From an uncultured Pontibacter sp. (GTDB lineage Bacteria > Bacteroidota > Bacteroidia > Cytophagales > Hymenobacteraceae), in the NCBI RefSeq assembly GCF_947499215.1, contig NZ_CANMNI010000001.1, positions 248,001 to 312,000 of the forward strand: a stretch of 64,000 bases of DNA, in the 5' to 3' direction. Positions 8,553 to 16,951 of the stretch are shown here, in pieces. The position numbers were made by a program, and so were the translations under genes. How positions within the stretch are numbered: the first letter of the stretch is position 1; every line of letters starts with the position of its first letter. The notes below the pieces were generated by a model that was given only the letters and a program-made list of their open reading frames with translations, did no database searches and had not been told where the DNA came from.

Positions 8553-9512
8553 TTGCTACCAATGGGGCATGTAAAATTGAGCAACCGTATACCTGCCCTT
8601 TTTCTACTCTCGGGTATTCTAGCAACCGCTTGCACCATGTCGAAGGAAACAGCCAATTTGTCTCCGCCACTGTCTGTTCAATTCCCAGCCTTTGACTTGG
8701 AAGGCCATAGAGGTGCGCGTGGGCTGATGCCGGAAAATACGGTGCCAGCTATGCTTAAGGCCATAGAACTTGGCGTGACTACTTTGGAGATGGACGCGCA
8801 CATTACGCGGGACAAGCAGGTAGTCCTGTCACACGACCCTTTTATCAATCCAGAGCACGACCTGTTGCCAGATGGCAGTGAAATACCGCCATCACATAAA
8901 CGCAGGTATGTGCTCTACCAGCTTGGTTACGACTCGATAAGATCGTTCGACGCCGGCTCCAAGTTCTATGATAAGTTTCCGCAACAGGAGAAAATCAAAA
9001 CTCATAAACCCCTGCTATCTGAAGTAATCGACTCGGTACAGTTATACCTCAGGGAGCACCAATTGCCGCAGGTATACTACAACATCGAAACGAAATCAAA
9101 GCACAGCGGTGACGGCAAAATGCACCCTGAACCGGAGGAGTTTGTGGACTTGCTCATAGGTGTAATTGAGGAGAAAGGTATAGCGGAATGGGTAATCATC
9201 CAGTCATTTGATGTGCGCACCTTGCAGGTGTTGCGCCAAAAGTACCCGCATGTGAAAACCTCGTTGCTGGTCGAGAACCTGCGCGGATTAGACCATAATC
9301 TCAGCAAGCTGGGTTTTATACCGGAGGTATACAGCCCCTACTATAAACTAGTGACGCCAAAGCTGCTTCAACGTTGCCATGAGTTGGGGATGAAAGTAGT
9401 TCCTTGGACGGTCAACGAGCTGGAGGAAATGAGGCAGCTGAAGCAAATGGGGGTCGATGGGCTCATTTCGGATTATCCAAACCTCTACAAGGAGTTAGAA
9501 GCTGACAGATAA
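8553..9512 (+). CDS. Glycerophosphodiester phosphodiesterase lipoprotein
   Basis: Protein of 319 residues; the signal ends in LATAC (C27), a lipobox, so it should be lipid-anchored. The GDPD TIM barrel begins with GHRGARG..PENT (H52, R53), followed by EMDAH (E79, D81) and SHDP (H94), which are the catalytic histidines and metal ligands. A late block VVPWTVNELEEM and GVDGLISDYP is the C-terminal signature. It should hydrolyse glycerophosphodiesters to glycerol 3-phosphate and an alcohol in the envelope. An ATG at 8562 is an equally good start. Confidence 0.93.
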   Translation: MLPMGHVKLSNRIPALFLLSGILATACTMSKETANLSPPLSVQFPAFDLEGHRGARGLMPENTVPAMLKAIELGVTTLEMDAHITRDKQVVLSHDPFINPEHDLLPDGSEIPPSHKRRYVLYQLGYDSIRSFDAGSKFYDKFPQQEKIKTHKPLLSEVIDSVQLYLREHQLPQVYYNIETKSKHSGDGKMHPEPEEFVDLLIGVIEEKGIAEWVIIQSFDVRTLQVLRQKYPHVKTSLLVENLRGLDHNLSKLGFIPEVYSPYYKLVTPKLLQRCHELGMKVVPWTVNELEEMRQLKQMGVDGLISDYPNLYKELEADR

Positions 9513-9552
9513 TATGTAAATTGCCGCTCTTTAGAATTAACCTAAACCCAAA

Positions 9553-9930
9553 GTGACTCAAAAAACCATCCTCCTAATAGCCAGCGCACTGGGCGCACTC
9601 AGCGTGATGATAGGTGCTTTCGGAGCACATGCATTGGCGCCAATGCTGCAAGCCTCTAACCGCGTGGACACTTTCGAGACAGCCGTGAAATACCAGATGT
9701 ACCATACCTTGGCACTATTGGCTGTTGGACTATTGCTGTTCCGGGTGGAGCACCCCGCTTTACAAATAGCCGCTTGGGCTTTTATCATCGGTATTGTCAT
9801 TTTCTCCGGTTCGCTCTATACCCTGACCATGACCGGCATAACGTGGCTAGGTGCTATCACGCCGATTGGAGGCACCGCTTTAATCGTAGGCTGGGCCGCC
9901 CTGTTCTATGCGATTCTCAAAACCTTGTAA
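9553..9930 (+). CDS. DUF423 family small membrane protein
   Basis: Protein of 125 residues with a GTG start at 9553, four membrane helices and the DUF423 (YgdD-like) pattern: IGAFGAHAL near residues 21-29, TFETAVKYQMYHTLALL at 40-56, and IFSGSLYTLTMTG followed by ITPIGGTALIVGWA. The family is widespread and of unknown role at the inner membrane. It ends at a strong hairpin shared with the converging DUF1573 gene. Confidence 0.92.
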   Translation: MTQKTILLIASALGALSVMIGAFGAHALAPMLQASNRVDTFETAVKYQMYHTLALLAVGLLLFRVEHPALQIAAWAFIIGIVIFSGSLYTLTMTGITWLGAITPIGGTALIVGWAALFYAILKTL

Positions 9931-9946
9931 AAAACAGAATTGCTAT

Positions 9947-9987
9947 AAAACACAAAAGCCCTCCAAATCGGAGGGCTTTTGTGTTTT
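9947..9987. terminator. Bidirectional hairpin terminator
   Basis: An 18-bp perfect stem (9947-9964 with 9970-9987) with GC core GCCCTCC/GGAGGGC, five-base loop and A/T flanks that give T-runs in both directions. It separates the convergent DUF423 and DUF1573 genes. Confidence 0.9.
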
Positions 9988-10003
9988 ATGATGAGAAGGC
10001 TGA

Positions 10004-10450
10004 CTACTGCGTCTTTGCAGCGGCAGTGCCTTTTTCCTTAATATTTGTCACAATGTATACATAAGTCGGCTCACCCGTGTTGGAGTGAATGGTGATGGCT
10101 TTCTTCTGCTGCCCCATACGGCCGGCACTGTTATACTTAGCTATTACAAAACCGGTTTTGCCGGGCATAACGGCTTCCTTGGTCCAAGCCGGTGTCGTGC
10201 AGCCACAAGTCACGTCTACGCGATCTATGATCAACGGCTGCGTGCCTGTGTTAGTGAATGTAAAGGTATGCTCCACCACGTCGCCCTGTGCGATCTCACC
10301 GAAGTTATGCTCGGTGTTTTCGAATGAAATAGCTGGACCGGATTTGGCCTGCGCTTGCGGAGCTGAAGTCTGTTTTGCAGGACCTTGCTGGGCAACGGCG
10401 CCACCGGCTACCAGTGCTGTCATCGCGAAAGAAAGGAAGATTTTTTTCAT
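10004..10450 (-). CDS. DUF1573 domain secreted protein
   Basis: Protein of 148 residues with a signal peptide cleaved near AVA-QQ (residue 20) and a Gln/Ala/Pro-rich linker. The rest is one DUF1573 domain, an immunoglobulin-like fold: FENTEHNFGEIAQGDVVEHTF, then FTNTGTQPLIIDRV and DVTCGCTTPAW, a block that is close to invariant in the family. Many Bacteroidota carry several copies in the envelope; no activity is assigned. The preceding helicase gene (reading direction) ends 79 bp away. Confidence 0.9.
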   Translation of the reverse strand: MKKIFLSFAMTALVAGGAVAQQGPAKQTSAPQAQAKSGPAISFENTEHNFGEIAQGDVVEHTFTFTNTGTQPLIIDRVDVTCGCTTPAWTKEAVMPGKTGFVIAKYNSAGRMGQQKKAITIHSNTGEPTYVYIVTNIKEKGTAAAKTQ

Positions 10451-10529
10451 GGGTATATAAGGTTTGGATATTGCTGTTACGATATACCTGATGTTAAGTT
10501 ATAACGCATAGATATAAGTTTATAATATA

Positions 10530-11936
10530 TCAGTCAACCAATAGATGTTTGTTAAAGTTCAGCAAGTATAGCTCTTCTGAAGAACGGGTAAGGGCCGTGT
10601 AAAGCCAACGGGCAAACTCCTCGTTCACCATGTCGTCTTTCAAGAATCCCTGATCCACAAAAACGGCCTTCCACTGTCCGCCCTGCGCTTTGTGGCAAGT
10701 CAATGCATAAGCGAATTTCACCTGCAAGGCATTCAGATATGGGTTCTTTTTAAGTTCTTTTGACCGCTCTCGTTTGTTCTTAATGTCCGCGTAATCCTGC
10801 AGAATCTCCTCATACAGTTTCTTGTTCTGATCGGCTGGCAAAGCAGGTGTATCGGTATACAGCGTGTCGAGCATGATCTTCACCTCCAGTTCCTCTTCAT
10901 CCGGATAATCCACGAAGCGCACACGCACATCGGCAAACCGGAAACCGTACATGTCTTCGTAGCGGATGATCTTGGTGATCTCCACAAAGTCACCATTGGC
11001 CATAAAACCGATGTTGGACTCTTTGGGGAGCCAGAAATAATTGTTGCGCACGATCATCAGGTAATCCCCCACCCCGATCTCATCCTCCGTGAAAAAAATC
11101 TGCCGTCGGATGTGCTGGTTATACAGGTTGGCTGACTTATTGGAGCGACAGATCACGATCGCGTTTTCCACACCGAACTTGTCATAGGCATAGCGCAGCC
11201 CATCCTCCAGCTTCTCTCCCGTCATACGGTAAATGTCACGCCAGCCCTTGGTGTGTAGCTTTATATCGGGCTTATCGCCCTGCAGCTGGTTCCGCAGCTG
11301 GGTTGCATTCATGAGTATCCCGGATGCCTCCGCCTGGCGCATGACCTGCCGGAGCTCGATCTCACGTACCTGACAGCGAAAGTTGTGCTTCAGGTACTCG
11401 GCATTCAGCGAAGGGCTCATCGTCTGATTAACGGGCGGCAACTGAGCCGTGTCCCCAATCAGCAGGAGTTTGTTCGATTTGTTCTCAAAAACATAGCTCA
11501 GCAGATCCTGCAATAGGCCGTTCTGACCAAAGCCGCTGTCGTCAGAAATCATGGAGGCCTCGTCCACAATATAAAATGTCTTCTCCGCCTTGTTTGGCTG
11601 TCGGGAAAAGGCCAGCCCCTCGGAATAAGGATTGGCAGTTTGGCGGTATATTTTCTTGTGTATGGTAAAAGCCGTACGGCCACTATAAGACGCCATTACT
11701 TTGGCGGCCCTACCCGTAGGTGCAAGCAACACATACTTATAGTCAAAGCTTCTGAGAATTTTCACAAGAGAGGTTACCACGGTAGTCTTACCCGTACCGG
11801 CGTAGCCTTTGAGCAGAAACACGGATTTCTCCTCGTCCCTGTTCTGAATAAATTCGTCGAGCTTAGCAAAAAGCCGGGCCTGATCTTGGGTCGGCTCAAA
11901 CGGAAAACTTGTTCTAAGTGCCTCTACTGGACGCAT
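10530..11936 (-). CDS. RecD-like superfamily 1 DNA helicase
   Basis: Protein of 468 residues. Motif I GYAGTGKT lies at 44-51, motif Ia at LLAPTGRAAK, Walker B at FYIVDEASM, motif III at LLIGDTAQLPP, and the C-terminal UvrD/RecD half ends with ALTCHKAQGGQW and WLYTALTRS. These are the SF1B motifs of RecD2/Pif1-type 5'-3' helicases; the N-terminal extension of RecD2 is absent and the length fits the short Bacteroidota form. It should act in DNA repair or processing of stalled replication in the cytoplasm. The start codon lies 127 bp from the end of the thioesterase gene. Confidence 0.9.
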   Translation of the reverse strand: MRPVEALRTSFPFEPTQDQARLFAKLDEFIQNRDEEKSVFLLKGYAGTGKTTVVTSLVKILRSFDYKYVLLAPTGRAAKVMASYSGRTAFTIHKKIYRQTANPYSEGLAFSRQPNKAEKTFYIVDEASMISDDSGFGQNGLLQDLLSYVFENKSNKLLLIGDTAQLPPVNQTMSPSLNAEYLKHNFRCQVREIELRQVMRQAEASGILMNATQLRNQLQGDKPDIKLHTKGWRDIYRMTGEKLEDGLRYAYDKFGVENAIVICRSNKSANLYNQHIRRQIFFTEDEIGVGDYLMIVRNNYFWLPKESNIGFMANGDFVEITKIIRYEDMYGFRFADVRVRFVDYPDEEELEVKIMLDTLYTDTPALPADQNKKLYEEILQDYADIKNKRERSKELKKNPYLNALQVKFAYALTCHKAQGGQWKAVFVDQGFLKDDMVNEEFARWLYTALTRSSEELYLLNFNKHLLVD

Positions 11937-12063
11937 TTTTTTAAATTAAGAATTAATAATTAGAAATGATGCAGGTAGAAGCTTTCAATAACGACATCCA
12001 ATCGAAATTACTGCTTCAGGCATAAACCTTTAAAACACATCAAAACAAAGACTTAAAGCTACC

Positions 12064-12531
12064 TTAAGAGCCATTACCGGTTCTACTGGCGATGTCCTCG
12101 GGTGTAATATTGGCCATGGAGGCGCTGGCTTTGGCGATGAGCAGGGGTTCCTGATCTCCTTTCACCACGTATACCTCCGCTTCACAAAAATTGATCTTGC
12201 GGCCCTGCTTTAGTACGATGCCTTTGGCCAACAGCTTATCGCCCACGCCCGGATGAAAGTAAGACACCTTGATCTCGGCTGTTACCACATGGTGATCTTT
12301 GGGAACAAGGCTAACAGCCGCGAAACCGGCCACAATATCGGCTAGGGTGGCAATAACACCGCCATGCGCAAAGCCCTTGTGCTGCTTGTGACGCTGCTCC
12401 AATACGAGCTCCCCTTCTACCCTACCTACTTCAATTTTAGTGACTTCAAAGCCCATGAGCTTCATAAATTCCTGCCGCTCGAGCTTTTCTTTTATATCCT
12501 CCTTGAAATCGGGATTAAACGTTTGAATCAT
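12064..12531 (-). CDS. PaaI family hotdog thioesterase
   Basis: Protein of 155 residues with the hotdog-fold pattern of PaaI-type acyl-CoA thioesterases: MGFEVTKIEVGRVEGEL, HKGFAHGGVIATLADIVAGFAA (the HGG motif marks the active site), and TAEIKVSYFHPG. It should hydrolyse an aryl or short acyl-CoA; the substrate cannot be named. It is divergent from a NUDIX hydrolase gene with only 37 bp between start codons, so both promoters must lie close together. Confidence 0.88.
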   Translation of the reverse strand: MIQTFNPDFKEDIKEKLERQEFMKLMGFEVTKIEVGRVEGELVLEQRHKQHKGFAHGGVIATLADIVAGFAAVSLVPKDHHVVTAEIKVSYFHPGVGDKLLAKGIVLKQGRKINFCEAEVYVVKGDQEPLLIAKASASMANITPEDIASRTGNGS

Positions 12532-12568
12532 TTTGTAAATTTACCACCTATACCCCGCTATCGCAAAC

Positions 12569-13057
12569 ATGAATACACTAAACCCGAACGCAGCCGCCTA
12601 TGCCGATAAGGTCAGGCTGCGCGTGTGCGGCATTTGCCTGAGAGATGATAAATTACTACTTGTGCGCCATCAAGCCACTGTGCAAAACCAAGCCTTCTGG
12701 GCCCCTCCCGGTGGCGGATTACAGTTTGGCGAAACCATCGAAGAATGTCTGCAGCGTGAGGTGCTGGAAGAGACTGGTTTATCCACCAAGGTCAAGCGCT
12801 TCCTGTTCGTGAATGAGTTTATGGAGCCTCCCCTTCAGGCTGTTGAGCTATTCTTTGAACTTGAGATTAAGGAAGGAGAACTCATAAAAGGTATAGACCC
12901 GGAAGCAACTGCAGAACAGCAGCTTATTGAGGAAGTAGCCTTTTTAAGTCTGGATGAAATCAGGAAACTCCCGCTGGCTGACAAGCACAAGTCGCTGCAC
13001 TACCTCTATTCGCTCGACGATCTGTTCGGTATGCCGCACCAGTTTTTGAACTCATAG
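12569..13057 (+). CDS. NUDIX hydrolase
   Basis: Protein of 162 residues. The Nudix box begins at PPGGG (46-50) and runs through GETIEECLQREVLEETG (54-70), with the RExxEE metal-binding core intact. The fold should cleave a nucleoside diphosphate linked to a variable group; the substrate is open. The tail after residue 120 is acidic and helical. The next gene's promoter appears to lie in the short gap that follows. Confidence 0.9.
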   Translation: MNTLNPNAAAYADKVRLRVCGICLRDDKLLLVRHQATVQNQAFWAPPGGGLQFGETIEECLQREVLEETGLSTKVKRFLFVNEFMEPPLQAVELFFELEIKEGELIKGIDPEATAEQQLIEEVAFLSLDEIRKLPLADKHKSLHYLYSLDDLFGMPHQFLNS

Positions 13058-13132
13058 TGTTTTGCCGCTGCATTGGCATATTTTTGTTATACTTGCATAA
13101 AGCAATATAGCACTACAGAGAGCTTCTATACT

Positions 13133-14020
13133 TTGGACACGATCAATACACATTTCCGGCTTTCCTATCAGATCAAGGATGAGGCCTTTCAGCTATCGCA
13201 GGCAGGCAATTGCCATCTCTACATCGCCATCAGCGGCCGTGCCATTCGTTTTGCCGTGGCTGATGTGGAGCGAAACAAGTTTGTGGTATTAGAAGATTAT
13301 GAACTCATTACGGTTTTCACGCCCTTACAGGTAGCTGAACAGCTCAACTTAATAGCCGCCCAGAGCCCGATTTTGCAGGAGCAGCGCTGGCTGGATGTTC
13401 GTGTCAGCGTCAGCAACCATTACTTCACACTGGTTCCCGAGACACTCTTTGACCCGGCACACCAAGAGGACTACCTGCGCCTGCACAGCGACTTAGACCT
13501 ACAGCAGCAGGTCATCCTGTTTAACCGTACCTGCGGACTGGAGGTGGTGAACATTTTCGCTATTGAGGGTGTAGTCTATCGCATGGCACAGAGTCTGTTC
13601 CCAGAGCGCAGCGTGCAATTTGTGCACCAGACAAGCTCACTTATCCGCAGTGCCTTACACCAGCCCGAACGCAAAGACGGTCGCTACATGTATCTGTTTG
13701 TGGAGCGCAACTATGTAACCATCCTCGTGGTCGATCAAAACGGGCTCCAGTTCTGCAATGTGTTCCACTACCTCAGCCCAGAGGACTTTATTTACTTCGT
13801 CATCTTCGTGATGCAAGAGCAGAAGATGAACCCGGAACAGGAGACCATCACCGCTTGGGGCGACATTACCCATGACTCCAGCCTCTTCAACGTGCTCAAA
13901 AAATACATCCGTCAGGTTCGATTTGGCAAGCGCCCGTCAGATGTGGGCTATAGCTACAAATTCGATGACATGTTTGAGCATCGCTATTTCGAACTGTACA
14001 GCTTACACTTTTGTGAGTAA
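13133..14020 (+). CDS. DUF3822 family protein
   Basis: About 295 residues from a TTG at 13133 (MDTINTHFRLSYQ). The frame is open from a TTG at 13073, but that codon lies within promoter-like DNA (TATTTTTG at 13079-13086 and TATACTTG at 13088-13095), so I prefer the later start; no ATG is available. The sequence has the DUF3822 pattern, an actin-like split fold with LYIAISGRAIRFAVAD near the start and YLFVERNYVTILVVDQNGLQF in the second half. In Bacteroidota this gene usually precedes rsmD and coaD; here coaD follows but rsmD is absent between them. Confidence 0.8.
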   Translation: MDTINTHFRLSYQIKDEAFQLSQAGNCHLYIAISGRAIRFAVADVERNKFVVLEDYELITVFTPLQVAEQLNLIAAQSPILQEQRWLDVRVSVSNHYFTLVPETLFDPAHQEDYLRLHSDLDLQQQVILFNRTCGLEVVNIFAIEGVVYRMAQSLFPERSVQFVHQTSSLIRSALHQPERKDGRYMYLFVERNYVTILVVDQNGLQFCNVFHYLSPEDFIYFVIFVMQEQKMNPEQETITAWGDITHDSSLFNVLKKYIRQVRFGKRPSDVGYSYKFDDMFEHRYFELYSLHFCE

Positions 14021-14026
14021 TTTAAT

Positions 14027-14205
14027 TGTTGATTGCTGAATAGATATAAGATGAAGAACTTCGTTTAAAACTAGATATGCGGTAAGTGTGCCATCTTAAT
14101 CTAGACTTTCAGCCTCAGCAGCTGCAAAACTCTAAAAGTCATTCAGCGATCAATAAGCAGTAACCCTCCTACAATTAACCATCAGCAACTAACAATACAA
14201 CCCAC
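14027..14205. repeat. Degenerate AT-rich intergenic repeat between DUF3822 and coaD
   Basis: The gap holds imperfect copies of a short word in both orientations: ATTGTTGATTGCTGAAT near 14027-14043, its near complement ATTCAGCGATCAATAA near 14141-14156, and CATCAGCAACTAACAAT near 14180-14196. Copies differ at several positions. Such low-complexity TTGATTGCTGA-type tracts are frequent between genes in this phylum. No gene is seen in the gap. Confidence 0.3.
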
Positions 14206-14685
14206 ATGCAAAAAATAGCGTTATTCCCGGGCTCTTTCGATCCGTTTACCAATGGGCATATGGACGTTGTTCTGCGCGGCTCCCGCATGTTCGATGAGGT
14301 TATTATAGCCATCGGGAATAACAGCAGCAAACAGCGTTACATTCCGGTTGAGAAGATGGTGGAGATAATTGAAGAGATTTTTAAGGACCAGCCTAACATC
14401 AAAGTGCAGTCCTACAAGGGGCTTACGGCAGAATTTGCTCGCGAAGTGGGGGCTAACTTTCTACTACGCGGTCTTCGCAATACAACTGACTTCGAGTACG
14501 AAAATACGATCGCGCAGGCCAACCACCATATCAACCGTGAGCTGGAAACAGTATTTCTGATCACTTCACCGGCACTGGCGGCGATCAGTTCGACGATCAT
14601 CCGAGAAATTCACCGCTTCGGCGGTAACGTGGATGATTTTATACCTTTCCCGATTTCAAAGATTGGAGATATTCCCGCACAATAA
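14206..14685 (+). CDS. coaD: Pantetheine-phosphate adenylyltransferase
   Basis: Protein of 159 residues, the usual CoaD length. FPGSFDPFTNGHMD at the N-terminus holds the nucleotidyltransferase T/HxGH motif, LLRGLRN binds substrate and ISSTIIRE is the C-terminal ISSTxxR motif. It transfers AMP from ATP to 4'-phosphopantetheine, the penultimate step of coenzyme A synthesis. The last 47 bp overlap the 3' end of the oppositely transcribed NUDIX gene. Confidence 0.97.
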   Translation: MQKIALFPGSFDPFTNGHMDVVLRGSRMFDEVIIAIGNNSSKQRYIPVEKMVEIIEEIFKDQPNIKVQSYKGLTAEFAREVGANFLLRGLRNTTDFEYENTIAQANHHINRELETVFLITSPALAAISSTIIREIHRFGGNVDDFIPFPISKIGDIPAQ

Positions 14686-15319
14686 AGGCAATGGAGGTGT
14701 AGGCTTTGGGTAGGACATCCATAGCCTCTTCCGGCGTCATCCAACGTACTTCTTCGATAAACTCCTCCGCCTGCGGCTTCATGAGGCTGTCGTCGGTGCA
14801 GTTCATCAAGAACCAGCTGGTTTTCTTGAGAATCTTTTTGCCTTTATACGCATAGGAGTGCCACGTCTTCGGCAGCTTTTCAAGGGCCTCTACTTTAATG
14901 TTGCACTCCTCCTCTACTTCACGTAGGGCACCTTCGAGCGTTTTCTCACGCTTGTTTAGCTTCCCTTTAGGCAAGTCCCACACGCCAAGTCGGTAGATCA
15001 TCAAAATTTTGCCATCTTTCTGCACCAAGCCCCCGGCGGCTTTCACAATCTTGAATTGGTCTTTGAGGTGCTCGATCAGCTGCTTCTTTTTATTTGTCAC
15101 CAGCGTAAGCGAATTCAGTTTTTTAAGCTTTTTCACTTCCATCAGGCGTACAATCCTGTCTATCAGCACCGTATCCACCCGCTTGATCAGCACATCGCCC
15201 ACTAAGTCTTTCGAAGAGAAATGGTCATCGGCATCCAATACCAAGTCGTAGTGATGGCGGTATACCTTTTCGTTTGACTTTTTGAGGATAAGCGGAATAT
15301 CGTTTATAAAAACGTTCAT
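14639..15319 (-). CDS. NUDIX hydrolase with N-terminal extension
   Basis: Protein of 226 residues from the ATG at 15319 (MNVFINDIPL); an upstream in-frame ATG at 15367 would add 16 residues and cross the divergent pyrE leader. About 95 residues of a helical N-terminal domain precede the NUDIX fold, whose box (GKLNKREKTLEGALREVEEE, about residues 136-155) has the REVEEE core. WDLPKGKL just before it is typical of diadenosine/ADP-ribose-type members. The gene converges on coaD with a 47-bp overlap of coding sequence and is divergent from pyrE, as often in Bacteroidota. Confidence 0.88.
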   Translation of the reverse strand: MNVFINDIPLILKKSNEKVYRHHYDLVLDADDHFSSKDLVGDVLIKRVDTVLIDRIVRLMEVKKLKKLNSLTLVTNKKKQLIEHLKDQFKIVKAAGGLVQKDGKILMIYRLGVWDLPKGKLNKREKTLEGALREVEEECNIKVEALEKLPKTWHSYAYKGKKILKKTSWFLMNCTDDSLMKPQAEEFIEEVRWMTPEEAMDVLPKAYTSIAFIVREYLQSLKSGKV

Positions 15320-15427
15320 AGGGGAATTGCTCGTGTAACAGGTTTGAAATTTACACAAATGAATCAATATTTCACTCTAAAGAAAATACAGAGGCATAAA
15401 AAGGGGAAATATTTATTAAATTCGGCC

Positions 15428-16066
15428 ATGGATAAACAGACAACAGCGCACCAAGTTGCCTCCTTCTTACTGGAGACAGAGGCAGTAAAACTTAGACCGG
15501 AACAGCCCTTTAAATGGAGCTCCGGCTGGAATTCGCCCATTTACTGCGACAACCGCATCACTTTGTCCTTCCCGTATATACGCAGCTACATTAAACAGGA
15601 GCTAGCCGAAACGATCAAAAAGAACTTTCCGGAGGCGGAGGCCATTGCCGGGGTAGCCACAGCAGGTATAGCGCAGGGCGTGCTTGTAGCCGATCTGCTC
15701 GAGATGCCTTTTCTCTATGTTCGTCCGGAGCCAAAGAGCCACGGCATGGCCAACCAGATAGAGGGCAAGCTAGTGGCTGGTCAGAAAGTCGTAATGGTGG
15801 AGGATTTGATCTCGACAGGGGGCAGTTCCCTGAAGGCGGCTGAAGCGGTTCGTTCCGCTGGAGGCAACGTCATCGGCATGGCAGCCATCTTTACCTATGG
15901 CTTCTCGCACGCCGAGGAAAACTTTAAGGAGGCAGGCATACCACTGCACTGCCTCAGCGATTACCAAGCCCTGACAGAGGCCGCTCTTAAGAACGGCTAC
16001 ATACCTGATTCGGCGATGGACACACTGGCAGCGTGGCGCAAGTCACCTGAAACATGGAAGGTATAG
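15428..16066 (+). CDS. pyrE: Orotate phosphoribosyltransferase
   Basis: Protein of 212 residues starting at the ATG at 15428 (MDKQTTAHQ). The frame extends upstream to 15344, but that would add 28 lysine-rich residues and run into the divergent gene. FKWSSGWNSPIYCDNR is the PyrE N-terminal block and VVMVEDLISTGGSS the phosphoribosyl-pyrophosphate motif. It joins orotate to PRPP to give orotidine 5'-phosphate in pyrimidine synthesis. Its TAG stop is part of an AAGGTATAG word (16058-16066), repeated directly at 16075-16083. Confidence 0.96.
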   Translation: MDKQTTAHQVASFLLETEAVKLRPEQPFKWSSGWNSPIYCDNRITLSFPYIRSYIKQELAETIKKNFPEAEAIAGVATAGIAQGVLVADLLEMPFLYVRPEPKSHGMANQIEGKLVAGQKVVMVEDLISTGGSSLKAAEAVRSAGGNVIGMAAIFTYGFSHAEENFKEAGIPLHCLSDYQALTEAALKNGYIPDSAMDTLAAWRKSPETWKV

Positions 16067-16084
16067 ATTCGTCTAAGGTATAGC

Positions 16085-16582
16085 ATGAAGATAGGCCTCC
16101 TCTCCGACACACACGACTACATGGATGAGCAAATCCTGCGGCACCTCGCAGATCGGGACGAGATCTGGCATGCCGGTGATTTCGGGACGGCTAGAGTAGC
16201 GGAGCAACTCAGCGCCGTGGCACCGCTGCGGGGGGTGTATGGGAACATAGACGGGCAGGATATTCGATCGCTATACCCCAAGGTGCTGCGCTTTGATGCC
16301 AATGGCTTGGATGTCATGATGACGCACATCGGCGGTTATCCCGGCAAGTATCACCCGGATGTACGGAAGGAGATTCAGGCCAATCCGCCCCAACTATACA
16401 TTACAGGCCACTCCCATATCCTTAAGATCATGACCGATAAAAGCCTGCACAACCTGCTGCACATTAATCCGGGTGCGGCAGGCAGGCACGGCTTTCACAA
16501 GGTGCGCACGATGGTGCGATTCGCTATTGAGGCCGGAAAGGTACGGGACCTGCAGGTGATCGAACTAGGAAAAAAGGCATAA
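16085..16582 (+). CDS. YfcE/MJ0936-type metallophosphoesterase
   Basis: Protein of 165 residues with all motifs of the small calcineurin-like phosphoesterases: SDTHD (D8, H10), HAGDFG (D32), YGNID (N54), MTHIG and GHSH near residue 115. It should use two metal ions to hydrolyse phosphodiesters; physiological substrates of this group are not settled. It follows pyrE by 18 bp and could be cotranscribed with it. Confidence 0.9.
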   Translation: MKIGLLSDTHDYMDEQILRHLADRDEIWHAGDFGTARVAEQLSAVAPLRGVYGNIDGQDIRSLYPKVLRFDANGLDVMMTHIGGYPGKYHPDVRKEIQANPPQLYITGHSHILKIMTDKSLHNLLHINPGAAGRHGFHKVRTMVRFAIEAGKVRDLQVIELGKKA

Positions 16583-16614
16583 AAAAAGCGTGCCTGCTGG
16601 CGCAAGCACACTTT
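16581..16614 (-). terminator. Hairpin terminator of the small basic protein gene
   Basis: Arms AAAGCGTGC (16585-16593) and GCACACTTT (16606-16614) pair with one mismatch; read on the minus strand the hairpin is followed by seven T residues (16587-16581). It lies just past the end of the phosphoesterase gene. A second small inverted repeat, GCCAAC/GTTGGC, is at 16633-16659. Confidence 0.55.
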
Positions 16615-16689
16615 GAAGTCTTTCGAAAACCCGCCAACCGAAGCTTTCACAGCGTTGGCAGGCAGATGGTTTTACTTTGCCGTATAAGA

Positions 16690-16872
16690 CTACTCAGCAG
16701 AAGCTTCTTCTTCCTTCTTGTTCTTTGGCGCTTCACCGAACTGAGCACGCAGCTCGTCCATGTCCACGTTCTTGATAACTGGTGTCAAAAGCAATTGCTT
16801 AATTCTGGCAACCTTGTTGTTTGCTCTTGCCTTATTCTTACGGTCTTTTCTTTTAAGTCTAGTAACTCCCAT
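16690..16872 (-). CDS. Small conserved basic protein
   Basis: Protein of 60 residues, MGVTRLKRKDRKNKARANN at the start and KNKKEEEASAE at the end: a strongly basic N-terminal half, a short hydrophobic middle (IKQLLLTPVIKNVD) and an acidic tail. I recall very similar short proteins in other Cytophagales, none with an assigned function. The basic start suggests RNA, ribosome or nucleic acid contact, which is inference only. A TACTTTTG word on the minus strand (16905-16898) could be its -7 element. Confidence 0.72.
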   Translation of the reverse strand: MGVTRLKRKDRKNKARANNKVARIKQLLLTPVIKNVDMDELRAQFGEAPKNKKEEEASAE

Positions 16873-16951
16873 CGTTGCAAAATTTAAATTTGAAGGGCAA
16901 AAGTAAGTTATTATTTTTACAAAGTAAAGTATTTATAGCATCAAATTCGAT

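Noticed and set aside
13073..13132. TTG start for the DUF3822 gene at 13073
   Set aside because: It lies in promoter-like DNA and would give 20 residues without similarity.
14027..14205. CRISPR array
   Set aside because: Repeat units are degenerate, in both orientations, and have no regular spacer length.
15344..15427. Upstream extension of pyrE
   Set aside because: Lysine-rich, crosses the start region of the divergent NUDIX gene; PyrE homologues begin at the later ATG.
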